Assembly: GCF_027533505.1 (NCBI RefSeq)
Contig: NZ_JAPZUB010000034.1
Span: forward strand, 1-64,000
Source of the DNA: Flavobacterium sp.
GTDB lineage: Bacteria; Bacteroidota; Bacteroidia; Flavobacteriales; Flavobacteriaceae
DNA length: 64,000 bases
Direction: 5' to 3'
Part shown: piece after piece, positions 56,069 to 64,000 of the stretch
How the letters are laid out: the number at the start of each line of letters is the position of its first letter
How positions within the stretch are numbered: the stretch's first letter is position 1
Notes under the pieces: model-generated
The model's database searches: none
Told to the model about the DNA's origin: nothing
Seen by the model: only the letters and a program-made list of their open reading frames with translations
Position numbers and translations under genes: made by a program

Positions 56069-57139
56069 ATGAAAAAGTTACTCTCTTTATGTAGTCTTAT
56101 CTTTCTTTTCTCTTGTTCCAACAGCGAAGAAAATACAAGTCCAACGCCTACTCCCGAACCGACCTTTTATCGCGCTACGGATGCGTCTTTTATTCCGCTT
56201 ATCGAAAGTGAGGGAACCGTCTATAAAAACAACGGAGTGGCTGAAGATCCCATTCTTACGCTCAAAAATGCAGGATGCAACGCCATTCGCATTCGTCTTT
56301 GGCACAATCCAGCCGACGGACACAGTGGATTTAATGAGGTAAAAACCTTTGCACAACGCATCAAACAAGCGGGGCTGAAAGTTTGGATCACCGTACACTA
56401 TTCTGATACTTGGGCCGATCCCGGACACCAAACCAAACCTGTAGCTTGGCAGAGTATGGATTTTAACAGCTTGAAAAATGCTGTAATCAGTTACACCACC
56501 CAAATTGTCAACGAAATTCAACCCGATATCATTCAGATTGGCAACGAAACCAACGACGGCATGCTGTGGCCTGAGGGACGCCTTTCAACACAAGAAAATC
56601 AATATTTACAACTTGTAAATGCCGCTTGTGGAGCCGTTCGTTCGGCCAATCCAGCCACAAAAATTATGCTTCATTTTGCCGGTTTAACAGGTGCTGATTG
56701 GTATTTTGGAAAAGTAGCTCAGGTTGACTATGATTATATCGGACTCTCCTATTACCCCATTTGGCACGGAAAAAGTTTGGTCGATGTACAAAACAAAATG
56801 AATACGCTTGGCAACTTACATAATAAAAAAGTGATGCTAGCCGAAACATCCTACCCTTTCACCCTTGGCTTTGATGATTTTACCAACAATGTGGTAGGAC
56901 TAAACAACCAATTAATCCCCGGTTTTGACGCCACTCCCAATGGCCAACGCGGCTTTTTCTCAGCCATCAAAAACATGGTAAATCAATCGCCCGTAGGTGT
57001 TGGATTTTGCTATTGGGGCGCGGAATGGGTGGCGTTTCGAGGACCCACAGCAACCAATGGATCCAGTTGGGAAAATCAAGCCTTATGGGACTTTGACCAA
57101 AATGCTTTACCTGCGATGAGCGTGTTTAATGCCAATTAA
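56069..57139 (+). CDS. GH53 endo-beta-1,4-galactanase, lipoprotein
   Basis: Cuts beta-1,4-galactan (side chains of pectin type I arabinogalactan). The 356-residue protein has a lipoprotein signal (LIFLFSCSNSE) and the GH53 catalytic glutamates: acid/base in DIIQIGNETNDGML and nucleophile in KVMLAETSYPF. As an exported lipoprotein it may work on the surface or in the periplasm. It starts 4 bases after galM and is followed by a second GH53 gene. ATG 56069 is chosen because the signal peptide begins there. Confidence 0.93.
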   Translation: MKKLLSLCSLIFLFSCSNSEENTSPTPTPEPTFYRATDASFIPLIESEGTVYKNNGVAEDPILTLKNAGCNAIRIRLWHNPADGHSGFNEVKTFAQRIKQAGLKVWITVHYSDTWADPGHQTKPVAWQSMDFNSLKNAVISYTTQIVNEIQPDIIQIGNETNDGMLWPEGRLSTQENQYLQLVNAACGAVRSANPATKIMLHFAGLTGADWYFGKVAQVDYDYIGLSYYPIWHGKSLVDVQNKMNTLGNLHNKKVMLAETSYPFTLGFDDFTNNVVGLNNQLIPGFDATPNGQRGFFSAIKNMVNQSPVGVGFCYWGAEWVAFRGPTATNGSSWENQALWDFDQNALPAMSVFNAN

Positions 57140-57145
57140 TTGAAA

Positions 57146-58150
57146 ATGAAAAAGCTATTCACAACGCTATGCCTGTGGGGCACTATCCTTACTTGGGCGC
57201 AAGAACCCTTTTTTGCCAAAGGAGCCGATGTGAGTTGGTTACCCCAAATGGAAGCCAGCGGTATCGTCTTCAAAGACCCGCAAGGCCAACCCAAAGACTG
57301 TTTGCTTATCTTGAAAGAATTGGGCATGAATAGCATCCGATTGCGCGTTTTTGTGAACCCTAATAACGACAAAACCAGCGGCCATTGCAATACTGAAGAA
57401 ACGGTAGCTATGGCACTTCGGGCACAAAAATTAGGCCTGCGCATCCTTATCGATTTCCATTACAGCGATTCCTGGGCCGATCCTGCCAAACAAAACAAAC
57501 CCAAAGCATGGGAAAATCTACCATTTCCACAACTTTGCGATGCCGTTTACCAGCATACGCTTGATGTCCTTATGGCCCTCAAAGTCGCGGGCATCACCCC
57601 GGATTGGGTTCAAATTGGCAATGAAATTCCAGGTGGAATGCTCTGGCCCGACGGTAGCACCCAACATTGGAATCAATTGGCACAACTGCTTAACAAAGGA
57701 TATGACGCCACCAAAGCCGTAAATCCCAACACCAAAGTAATCGTACATGTGGATGAAGGAAATAATATTGAAAAATTCAACATCTTTTTTGACCAAGCCA
57801 CAAAGCACCAAGTGCGTTACGATATCATTGGACTCTCCTACTACCCTTTTTGGATTAAAAAGGATTACTCAGAGACGATCACCGATTTGGAAACGAATTT
57901 GATTACCTTGTCTAAAAAATACAATAAAGACGTAATGATTGTTGAAGTAGGCGGTGAAGTCTCCAAAGTTGACAATACCTTTCAATTGCTAAAAGCTACG
58001 CTAAATGCGGTACGAAAAGTTCCTAACCTCCGTGGCTTGGGCGTATTTTATTGGGAACCTCAAGGCATTCAAAGTTGGAGTCACTACAGCTTAAATGCTT
58101 GGATGGAAAATGGCCAGCCTTCACCCGCTTTGGACGCTTTTAAAAACTAA
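57146..58150 (+). CDS. GH53 endo-beta-1,4-galactanase, second copy
   Basis: A 334-residue paralogue of the preceding gene with a cleavable signal peptide (ending TILTWAQE) and no lipobox, so it is probably periplasmic or secreted. GH53 motifs are FFAKGADVSWLPQME, WVQIGNEIPGGMLW (acid/base Glu) and DVMIVEVGGEV (nucleophile Glu). Together the two enzymes may divide surface and periplasmic steps of galactan degradation. ATG 57146 lies 6 bases after the previous stop. Confidence 0.93.
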   Translation: MKKLFTTLCLWGTILTWAQEPFFAKGADVSWLPQMEASGIVFKDPQGQPKDCLLILKELGMNSIRLRVFVNPNNDKTSGHCNTEETVAMALRAQKLGLRILIDFHYSDSWADPAKQNKPKAWENLPFPQLCDAVYQHTLDVLMALKVAGITPDWVQIGNEIPGGMLWPDGSTQHWNQLAQLLNKGYDATKAVNPNTKVIVHVDEGNNIEKFNIFFDQATKHQVRYDIIGLSYYPFWIKKDYSETITDLETNLITLSKKYNKDVMIVEVGGEVSKVDNTFQLLKATLNAVRKVPNLRGLGVFYWEPQGIQSWSHYSLNAWMENGQPSPALDAFKN

Positions 58151-58154
58151 ACCT

Positions 58155-60560
58155 ATGCAAAAAATCTTTCTCTATATTGGAATATTGGGCTGTATTTGCT
58201 TTTCAACCCAAGCGCAACGTATCAGCAAACTCGATAACGATTGGCGCTTTCATTTCGGACATGCTGCATTACCTGAAAAAGATTTCAACTACAGTTTGGC
58301 TACCATTTTCTCCAAATCGGGAGGTGCCGCACAAACCGCAATTGATCCGAAATTTGTAGACACAACATGGACCAAAATCAACATTCCCCACGATTGGGCC
58401 GTATCCTTGCCTTTTGTGTACGATCCGAGCTATGAAGTGGAGTCGCACGGCTACAAACCGGTCGGCGGACGGTTTCCAGAGACCAGCATTGGTTGGTACC
58501 GCAAGCGCTTTAGCGTTACCCCACAAGCTGGACTCGACCGGTATGCATTGCAATTTGATGGCATCTTTAGAAATGCATCCGTGTGGCTCAATGGATTTTA
58601 TGTAGGAACCAACCAAAGTGGCTATGTGGGCATCTCGTATGATGTAACCGATTATATTCAAGTAGATAAAGAAAATGTATTGGTCGTTCGTGTAGATGCT
58701 ACGCAGTATGAAGGTTGGTTCTATGAAGGAGCAGGCATCTATCGGCATGTTTGGTTGCATCAATTCAATTCCCTGCACGTGGCCGATGGGGACTTTTTTG
58801 TTCATTCGAAAATAGAGGGTAAAAAAGCAACCGTAACCCTTGAAACCACAGTGACCAATAAAAACTTTTCCCCTACCTATTGTACCGTTGCAACCTATAT
58901 TACCTCTCGTGATGGAAAAATACTAGGGAAGTCGAGCGAACAGTCACTCAACTTGACGACCAACCAACAAGGTACCATCAAACAAAAAATTATACTCAAT
59001 AATCCGCTGCTCTGGGACATTGACAATCCGTACCTGTATCGTGCCGTAACCGTTATCAAACAAAATGGAAAAATCGTCGACCAACACAAAATAAAGTTCG
59101 GAATTCGTAGCGTCGCATTTGACGGTAAAAAAGGATTTTTCTTGAATGGAAAATCCCTTAAAATTAAAGGAACCAACAACCACCAAGACCATGCAGGGGT
59201 GGGCAGTGCTTTACCCGATGATTTGCAGTATTACCGAATAAAACTACTGAAAGAAATGGGCTCCAATGCCTATCGAGCCAGTCATCATGCGCCTACGCGT
59301 GAACTGCTGGAAGCGTGTGACAGTCTCGGTATGTTGGTGGTTGACGAACAGCGCTTGTTGAACAGCAGTGCAGAATATTTGGATCAATTCACCCGACTGA
59401 TCAAACGCGACCGCAATCATCCTTCGGTTTTTTTATGGTCAATTGGGAATGAAGAAGGTTGGATTCAGAAAAATGATTTCGGTAAAAAAATTGCCCTTAC
59501 TTTACTGGCCAAACAACGGGAACTTGATCCTACACGAACCAGTACGTATGCCGCCGACATGGGGAATGAATTTCCAGGCGTGAATGAAGTCATTCCGATA
59601 CGTGGTTTCAATTACCGGCAGTATGCTGTTGCCGATTACCACAACGACCATCCCGAACAACCGCTGGTTGGAACCGAAATGGGGAGCACCGTAACTACAC
59701 GCGGTATTTATGAAAAAGACCCCATTCGAGCGTACGTTCCTGATCAAGATATCACAGCACCTTGGTGGGCGAGCAAAGCCGAAGATTGGTGGCGATTAGC
59801 GGCCGAAAACGACTATTGGATGGGTGGCTTTGTCTGGACAGGATTTGATTATCGCGGCGAACCTACACCCTACAAATGGCCCAACATCAATTCGCATTTT
59901 GGCATCTTGGACATGTGTGGCTTTCCAAAAAACATTTATTATTATTACAAAAGTTGGTGGACAGATGAAGAAGTAATGCATATTTCTCCTCATTGGAATT
60001 GGACGGAAAAAAGGGGACAAGCTGTTGAAGTTTGGGTCAACACGAATGCAGAAGATGTGGAGCTTTTTTTAAATGGAAAAAGTTTGGGTAAAAAAATCAT
60101 GCCCCGCAATAGTCATCTGAAATGGTCTGTCCCGTATGAACCGGGCAAACTTGAAGCGGTTGGGTATAAAAAAGGGAAACGCATCACTGCACATATAGAA
60201 ACTACCGGAACGCCCCATCGTGTTATCGCTACACCCAACCGTGTGCAATGCCAAGCCAATGGTACCGATGTAATCGTTGTCAACCTTTCAATTGTCGATG
60301 CAGAAGGTCGTGAAGTGCCTGTAGCCGATAACCGCGTCCAATTTGAACTCACAGGAGAGGCCAAAATCATTGGTGTTGGAAACGGCGATCCAAGTTCGCA
60401 CGAACCCGATCAATCTTCAAATGGCATTTGGCAACGCAATGCATTTAATGGAAAATGCCAAGTAATTATTCAGGCGGGAACCACCGCGGGAACCTTCCTG
60501 TTAAAGGCCTCAGCCAATGGACTCCAAACGGCAACCCTAACATTGACCCAAACCAAATAA
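58155..60560 (+). CDS. GH2 beta-galactosidase
   Basis: Exported GH2 enzyme that probably removes galactose from galacto-oligosaccharides made by the GH53 pair. The 801-residue protein has a signal peptide (ending CFSTQAQ), a jelly-roll sugar-binding domain (about 25-210), an Ig-like domain, and a TIM barrel with acid/base Glu in LWSIGNEEG and nucleophile Glu in LVGTEMGST. C-terminal beta domains (about 560-801) end the protein. Start ATG 58155 gives the signal peptide. It follows the second GH53 gene by 4 bases. Confidence 0.93.
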   Translation: MQKIFLYIGILGCICFSTQAQRISKLDNDWRFHFGHAALPEKDFNYSLATIFSKSGGAAQTAIDPKFVDTTWTKINIPHDWAVSLPFVYDPSYEVESHGYKPVGGRFPETSIGWYRKRFSVTPQAGLDRYALQFDGIFRNASVWLNGFYVGTNQSGYVGISYDVTDYIQVDKENVLVVRVDATQYEGWFYEGAGIYRHVWLHQFNSLHVADGDFFVHSKIEGKKATVTLETTVTNKNFSPTYCTVATYITSRDGKILGKSSEQSLNLTTNQQGTIKQKIILNNPLLWDIDNPYLYRAVTVIKQNGKIVDQHKIKFGIRSVAFDGKKGFFLNGKSLKIKGTNNHQDHAGVGSALPDDLQYYRIKLLKEMGSNAYRASHHAPTRELLEACDSLGMLVVDEQRLLNSSAEYLDQFTRLIKRDRNHPSVFLWSIGNEEGWIQKNDFGKKIALTLLAKQRELDPTRTSTYAADMGNEFPGVNEVIPIRGFNYRQYAVADYHNDHPEQPLVGTEMGSTVTTRGIYEKDPIRAYVPDQDITAPWWASKAEDWWRLAAENDYWMGGFVWTGFDYRGEPTPYKWPNINSHFGILDMCGFPKNIYYYYKSWWTDEEVMHISPHWNWTEKRGQAVEVWVNTNAEDVELFLNGKSLGKKIMPRNSHLKWSVPYEPGKLEAVGYKKGKRITAHIETTGTPHRVIATPNRVQCQANGTDVIVVNLSIVDAEGREVPVADNRVQFELTGEAKIIGVGNGDPSSHEPDQSSNGIWQRNAFNGKCQVIIQAGTTAGTFLLKASANGLQTATLTLTQTK

Positions 60561-60566
60561 GCCTTC

Positions 60567-61739
60567 ATGAAAAAGCAACTTGTACGTCACACCCGCGACT
60601 ATTTTCAACGCATTTACAACCAAGTCCCTGACGCTATTTTTCTATCGCCTGGACGAATCAATATCATTGGGGAACATGTCGACTACAATGACGGTTTTGT
60701 TTTGCCTGCCGCCATCAATAAATACGTATGTTTTGCCCTGCGAAAAACCAACAACGATACCATTTCTTTTCATGCCAAAGACATCAACGAATCCTATTCG
60801 CTCTCGATTCACGATAATTTGGCCCCTGTTGAAACCATGTGGGTCAATTACCTCCTCGGCGTTTTGGACGAACTCAAGCGTCGGAACAAAAAGGTATCGG
60901 GTTTTCAAATGGCATTTAGCAGCACCGTACCCATGGGATCGGGCCTTTCCTCGTCGGCAGCGGTCGAGTGCGGATTGGCTTTTGCTCTAAATACGCTATT
61001 TGACCTTGGGCTTTCCCGTCAGGAGATTGCCTTGATTGGCCAACAAGCAGAACATCGTTTTGCAGGCGTAAAATGCGGTATTATGGATCAATTTGCTTCT
61101 GTTTTTGGTAAAAAAAACAAGGTCATCAAACTCGATTGTACTACCTTGGATTATTCCTATTATGATGCCCATTTGGGGGACTACAGTTTGCTACTTTTGG
61201 ACAGTTGTGTCAAACACACTCACCTTACCTCAGGCTATAACGATCGAAGAAATGAGGTGGAAGTGGGTTTAAAAATGATTCAGTCGCAGTTTCCAGAGGT
61301 ACATACCTTTCGCCATTGTTCGTTGGAAATGATTGAAAATCTCAAAACCGAATTAGGCGATATCATTTACAAGCGCTGCCTTTTTGTCGTCAAAGAAATA
61401 GCCCGTGTTGGTCAAGCCATTGCGGCATTGCAAGCGAAAGACTATCCTTTGCTGGGACAAACAATGACCGAAACGCACTGGGGACTCTCCAAAGAATATG
61501 AAGTTAGTTGCCCAGAAATTGATTTTTTGGTCGAAACAATGGTGCAACACGAAGGTGTTTTAGGAAGCCGAATGATGGGCGGTGGTTTTGGAGGCTGCTC
61601 TATTAATCTCGTTCCAAAAATTCAAGAAAAAACAATTATCGCCACGATGAAATCGGCGTATTTTGAAAAATTTGGTATCCATTTGAACTACTACCCTGTT
61701 AAAATTTCAAAAGGAACCACCCAATACCAAAAAGCATGA
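60567..61739 (+). CDS. galK: galactokinase
   Basis: Phosphorylates alpha-D-galactose at C1 with ATP, first step of the Leloir pathway. The 390-residue GHMP kinase has the galactose motif GRINIIGEHVDYNDGFVLP, the ATP-binding motif PMGSGLSSSAAVE and the C-terminal motif MMGGGFGGCSI. It lies 6 bases after the GH2 gene and overlaps galT by 4 bases. Confidence 0.97.
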   Translation: MKKQLVRHTRDYFQRIYNQVPDAIFLSPGRINIIGEHVDYNDGFVLPAAINKYVCFALRKTNNDTISFHAKDINESYSLSIHDNLAPVETMWVNYLLGVLDELKRRNKKVSGFQMAFSSTVPMGSGLSSSAAVECGLAFALNTLFDLGLSRQEIALIGQQAEHRFAGVKCGIMDQFASVFGKKNKVIKLDCTTLDYSYYDAHLGDYSLLLLDSCVKHTHLTSGYNDRRNEVEVGLKMIQSQFPEVHTFRHCSLEMIENLKTELGDIIYKRCLFVVKEIARVGQAIAALQAKDYPLLGQTMTETHWGLSKEYEVSCPEIDFLVETMVQHEGVLGSRMMGGGFGGCSINLVPKIQEKTIIATMKSAYFEKFGIHLNYYPVKISKGTTQYQKA

Positions 61740-62782
61740 TGGTTTTTGATCGAAACGAACACCCCCACCGTCGCTTCAATCCTTTGTTGGGAGAATGGAT
61801 TTTAGTTTCCCCACAACGGGCCAAACGCCCATGGCAAGGACAACATGAAACTGTTGTTAGTGACACGCTCCCTTCTCATGACCCTTCATGCTATTTGTGC
61901 GCAGGAAATACACGTGCCAATGGAGAAATTAACCCTGAATATTCGGACTGTTTTGTCTTTGACAATGACTTTGCCGCCTTACTGAATCAGGAGGTACAGC
62001 ATATTACGCCTCCTGATTCTTTTTTTAAACTGCAACCGGAGCGCGGCATCAATCGTGTTGTTTGCTTTTCCCCATACCACCATTTGACCTTAGCCGAAAT
62101 GAACGTAGCAGCCATTGAGAAAGTTATTGCTACTTGGCAAAACGAATACCAACAATTAGGGCAACTGGATTATATTAACCATGTTCAAATTTTTGAAAAT
62201 AAAGGCGCCGTCATGGGATGCAGCAATCCACATCCCCACGGTCAAATCTGGGCACAATCATCACTTCCTACCCAAGTAGCCAAAACACATGAGCATTTGA
62301 CTCGCTATTTCCAACAAAACGGAACGAATCTGCTTTCCGATTACATTCAGGCAGAAATACGGGCCGAAGAACGAGTAGTCTACAGCAACGCTCATTGCAT
62401 CATTGTGGTTCCGTTTTGGGCAACCTGGCCTTATGAAACATTGTTGCTTCCCAAGCGAACAGTTTCAAATATCCTTGAATTTACTGCAGACGAAAAGGCG
62501 TCATTTGCCGAGGCGATAAAAGTGCTTACAGTCAAATACGACAATCTTTTTCAAACACCATTCCCCTATTCGGCAGGAATACATCAAGCCCCTACCGATG
62601 GGATGCAGCACCCCGAGTGGCACTTGCACATGCATTTTTACCCGCCCTTATTGCGCAGTGCCTCGGTCAAAAAGTTCATGGTAGGCTACGAAATGCTCGG
62701 CGAAGCACAACGCGATATCACGCCCGAGCAAAGTGCTGCTATTCTCAGGGAAACCTCCAACCAACATTATAAACAAACGTAG
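61736..62782 (+). CDS. galT: galactose-1-phosphate uridylyltransferase
   Basis: Exchanges UDP between UDP-glucose and galactose 1-phosphate. The 348-residue HIT-superfamily protein has the catalytic His-Pro-His in SNPHPHGQIWAQ and zinc-site residues near CYLCAGNTRANGE. Two adjacent ATGs exist (61736 and 61739); the first overlaps the galK stop as ATGA and is the coupled start. galE is not in the window. Confidence 0.97.
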   Translation: MMVFDRNEHPHRRFNPLLGEWILVSPQRAKRPWQGQHETVVSDTLPSHDPSCYLCAGNTRANGEINPEYSDCFVFDNDFAALLNQEVQHITPPDSFFKLQPERGINRVVCFSPYHHLTLAEMNVAAIEKVIATWQNEYQQLGQLDYINHVQIFENKGAVMGCSNPHPHGQIWAQSSLPTQVAKTHEHLTRYFQQNGTNLLSDYIQAEIRAEERVVYSNAHCIIVVPFWATWPYETLLLPKRTVSNILEFTADEKASFAEAIKVLTVKYDNLFQTPFPYSAGIHQAPTDGMQHPEWHLHMHFYPPLLRSASVKKFMVGYEMLGEAQRDITPEQSAAILRETSNQHYKQT

Positions 62783-62783
62783 T

Positions 62784-64000
62784 ATGAAAACATTGGCTAC
62801 CCAAGATTACATTGTCTTTTTCCTTTATTTTATCCTTATCGTAAGCTACGGAGGCTACATTTATTATAAAAAGAAAAAAAAAGAAACCGATAGTAAAGAC
62901 TATTTCTTAGCCGAGGGTTCACTCACGTGGTGGGCGATTGGTGCTTCATTAATCGCCAGCAATATCAGTGCTGAACAGTTTATTGGCATGAGTGGTAGCG
63001 GATTCAAAATGGGACTCGCTATTGCCACTTACGAATGGATGGCCGCATTTACCTTACTCCTTGTAGCTGTCTTTTTCATACCCGTCTATTTAAAAAATAA
63101 AATCTACACCATGCCCCAGTACCTGCACCAACGGTACAACGGTCAAGTAGCCATGATTATGTCGGTATTTTGGCTTTTGCTGTATGTTTTAGTCAACTTA
63201 ACCTCCATATTATACCTCGGTGCACTGGCCATCAGTAGTATCTCGGGGTTAAACCTAACGCTCTGTATGATTGGTTTGGCTGTTTTTGCCCTTATGATTA
63301 CTCTTGGGGGCATGAAAGTAATTGGTTACACCGATGTGATTCAAGTGTTCTTTTTGATTTTGGGTGGACTCGTGACAACCTATCTCGCATTGAATTTAGT
63401 CGCCGAGCAATACGGTACAACTGGCGTATGGAACGGTTTTACCTTAATGAAAGAGAATGCCTCTGATCATTTTCACATGATTTTTGACAAAACGAATCCC
63501 AACTACATGGACTTACCGGGTTTGTCGGTACTGATTGGAGGAATGCTCATCATCAATTTGAACTATTGGGGCTGTAACCAATACATTACGCAGCGTGCCT
63601 TAGGCGCCGATTTGAAAACGGCTCGCGAAGGGATCTTGTTTGCCGCCTTTTTAAAATTACTCATGCCAATTATCGTGGTTATTCCCGGTATTGCAGCCTA
63701 TGTGCTACATCAAAACGGCTACTTTGGCCACGAAATAATGCAAGACGGCAGTATCAATCCAGACCGCGCCTATCCTACACTATTGAACTTACTCCCTGTG
63801 GGATTGAAAGGACTCTCCTTCGCTGCACTAACCGCCGCGATTGTGGCCTCATTGGCTGGGAAAGCCAACAGTATTGCGACTATTTTTACCTTGGATATTT
63901 ACAACAAAAACCGAGCGCAACCCGCATCGGAGGCGCAGTTGGTAAAAGTGGGAAAACAAGTAGTCATCGCGGCATTACTTATCGCTATCCTCGTGGCACC
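62784..64000 (+). CDS. sodium:solute symporter (SLC5/SSS family), partial
   Basis: The first about 405 codons of an SSS-family transporter; the 3' part lies outside the window. Conserved features are DYFLAEGSLTWWAIGASLIASNISAEQFIGMSGSGF, a classic start of sugar SGLT-type members, and GALAISSISG and NYWGCNQYITQRALGA further on. About nine hydrophobic segments are seen. It starts 1 base after the galT stop and probably imports galactose or galacto-oligosaccharide with sodium into the cytoplasm. Confidence 0.93.
   Translation, partial: MKTLATQDYIVFFLYFILIVSYGGYIYYKKKKKETDSKDYFLAEGSLTWWAIGASLIASNISAEQFIGMSGSGFKMGLAIATYEWMAAFTLLLVAVFFIPVYLKNKIYTMPQYLHQRYNGQVAMIMSVFWLLLYVLVNLTSILYLGALAISSISGLNLTLCMIGLAVFALMITLGGMKVIGYTDVIQVFFLILGGLVTTYLALNLVAEQYGTTGVWNGFTLMKENASDHFHMIFDKTNPNYMDLPGLSVLIGGMLIINLNYWGCNQYITQRALGADLKTAREGILFAAFLKLLMPIIVVIPGIAAYVLHQNGYFGHEIMQDGSINPDRAYPTLLNLLPVGLKGLSFAALTAAIVASLAGKANSIATIFTLDIYNKNRAQPASEAQLVKVGKQVVIAALLIAILVA

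Noticed and set aside
58269..58805. 178-residue open frame antisense to the GH2 gene
   Set aside because: It is a reverse-frame shadow of a clearly recognised enzyme and shows no motif of its own.
61736..61741. Frameshift at the galK/galT junction
   Set aside because: The ATGATG sequence is a normal 4-base overlap (ATGA), not a lesion.

Overview
The window is typical of the Bacteroidota class Flavobacteriia, most likely a Flavobacterium-like member of the Flavobacteriaceae. Direct signs are a complete gldK-gldL-gldM-gldN cluster (gliding and type IX secretion), exosortase XrtF with its partner, a short primary sigma factor of about 287 residues, and many promoters of the Bacteroidota form TTTG/TTG-N17-23-TAnnTTTG in place of E. 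coli-type boxes. Most genes lack Shine-Dalgarno sequences. The DNA is AT-rich and coding is dense. I see no prophage, insertion sequence, CRISPR array or rRNA.

Layout. 0-5 kb: an FtsX/LolE-type permease, a NamZ-type muramidase lipoprotein, a Cys-cluster protein and a methyltransferase, several with overlapping 5' ends or promoters. 4.6-9.9 kb: a leftward run of der, queE, two exported TonB-C-domain proteins, a DUF2059 protein and a PLP enzyme. 10-17 kb: era, initiator tRNA, an LRR protein, an ABC-F ATPase and small membrane proteins. 17-27 kb: topA, a degenerate arginase-fold protein and gldKLMN. 27-35 kb: miaB, a sigma54-type activator, lptE, secG and groESL. 35-42 kb: dedA, a probable copper-handling operon, a translationally coupled pair of predicted nucleases (ATP-cone/Mrr plus beta-CASP), and xrtF. 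42-52 kb: rpsO, pnp, surface lipoproteins, a lipid-related operon of unknown role containing a 44-residue gene, an HTH regulator and rpoD. 52.7-64 kb: rpe, a CBS protein, and a galactan/galactose locus made of a GntR regulator divergent from galM, two GH53 endo-galactanases, a GH2 beta-galactosidase, galK, galT and a sodium-sugar symporter cut by the window end.

How the genes fit together. The gld genes build the motor (GldL/M) and the periplasmic/outer-membrane ring (GldK/N) of type IX secretion, which probably exports some of the surface proteins of such a cell. The last 9 kb describe one pathway: galactan side chains are cut outside the cytoplasm by GH53 enzymes, trimmed by GH2 to galactose, imported by the symporter, mutarotated by GalM and passed to GalK and GalT. 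The GntR regulator and its putative operators lie at the head of this operon.

Most worth a second look: the ATP-cone/Mrr nuclease coupled to a beta-CASP nuclease; the metal-ligand-poor arginase homologue beside gldKLMN; a promoter -7 box placed inside a terminator hairpin; a four-copy family of GC-rich intergenic repeats; and the uncharacterised four-gene operon with a 44-residue protein.
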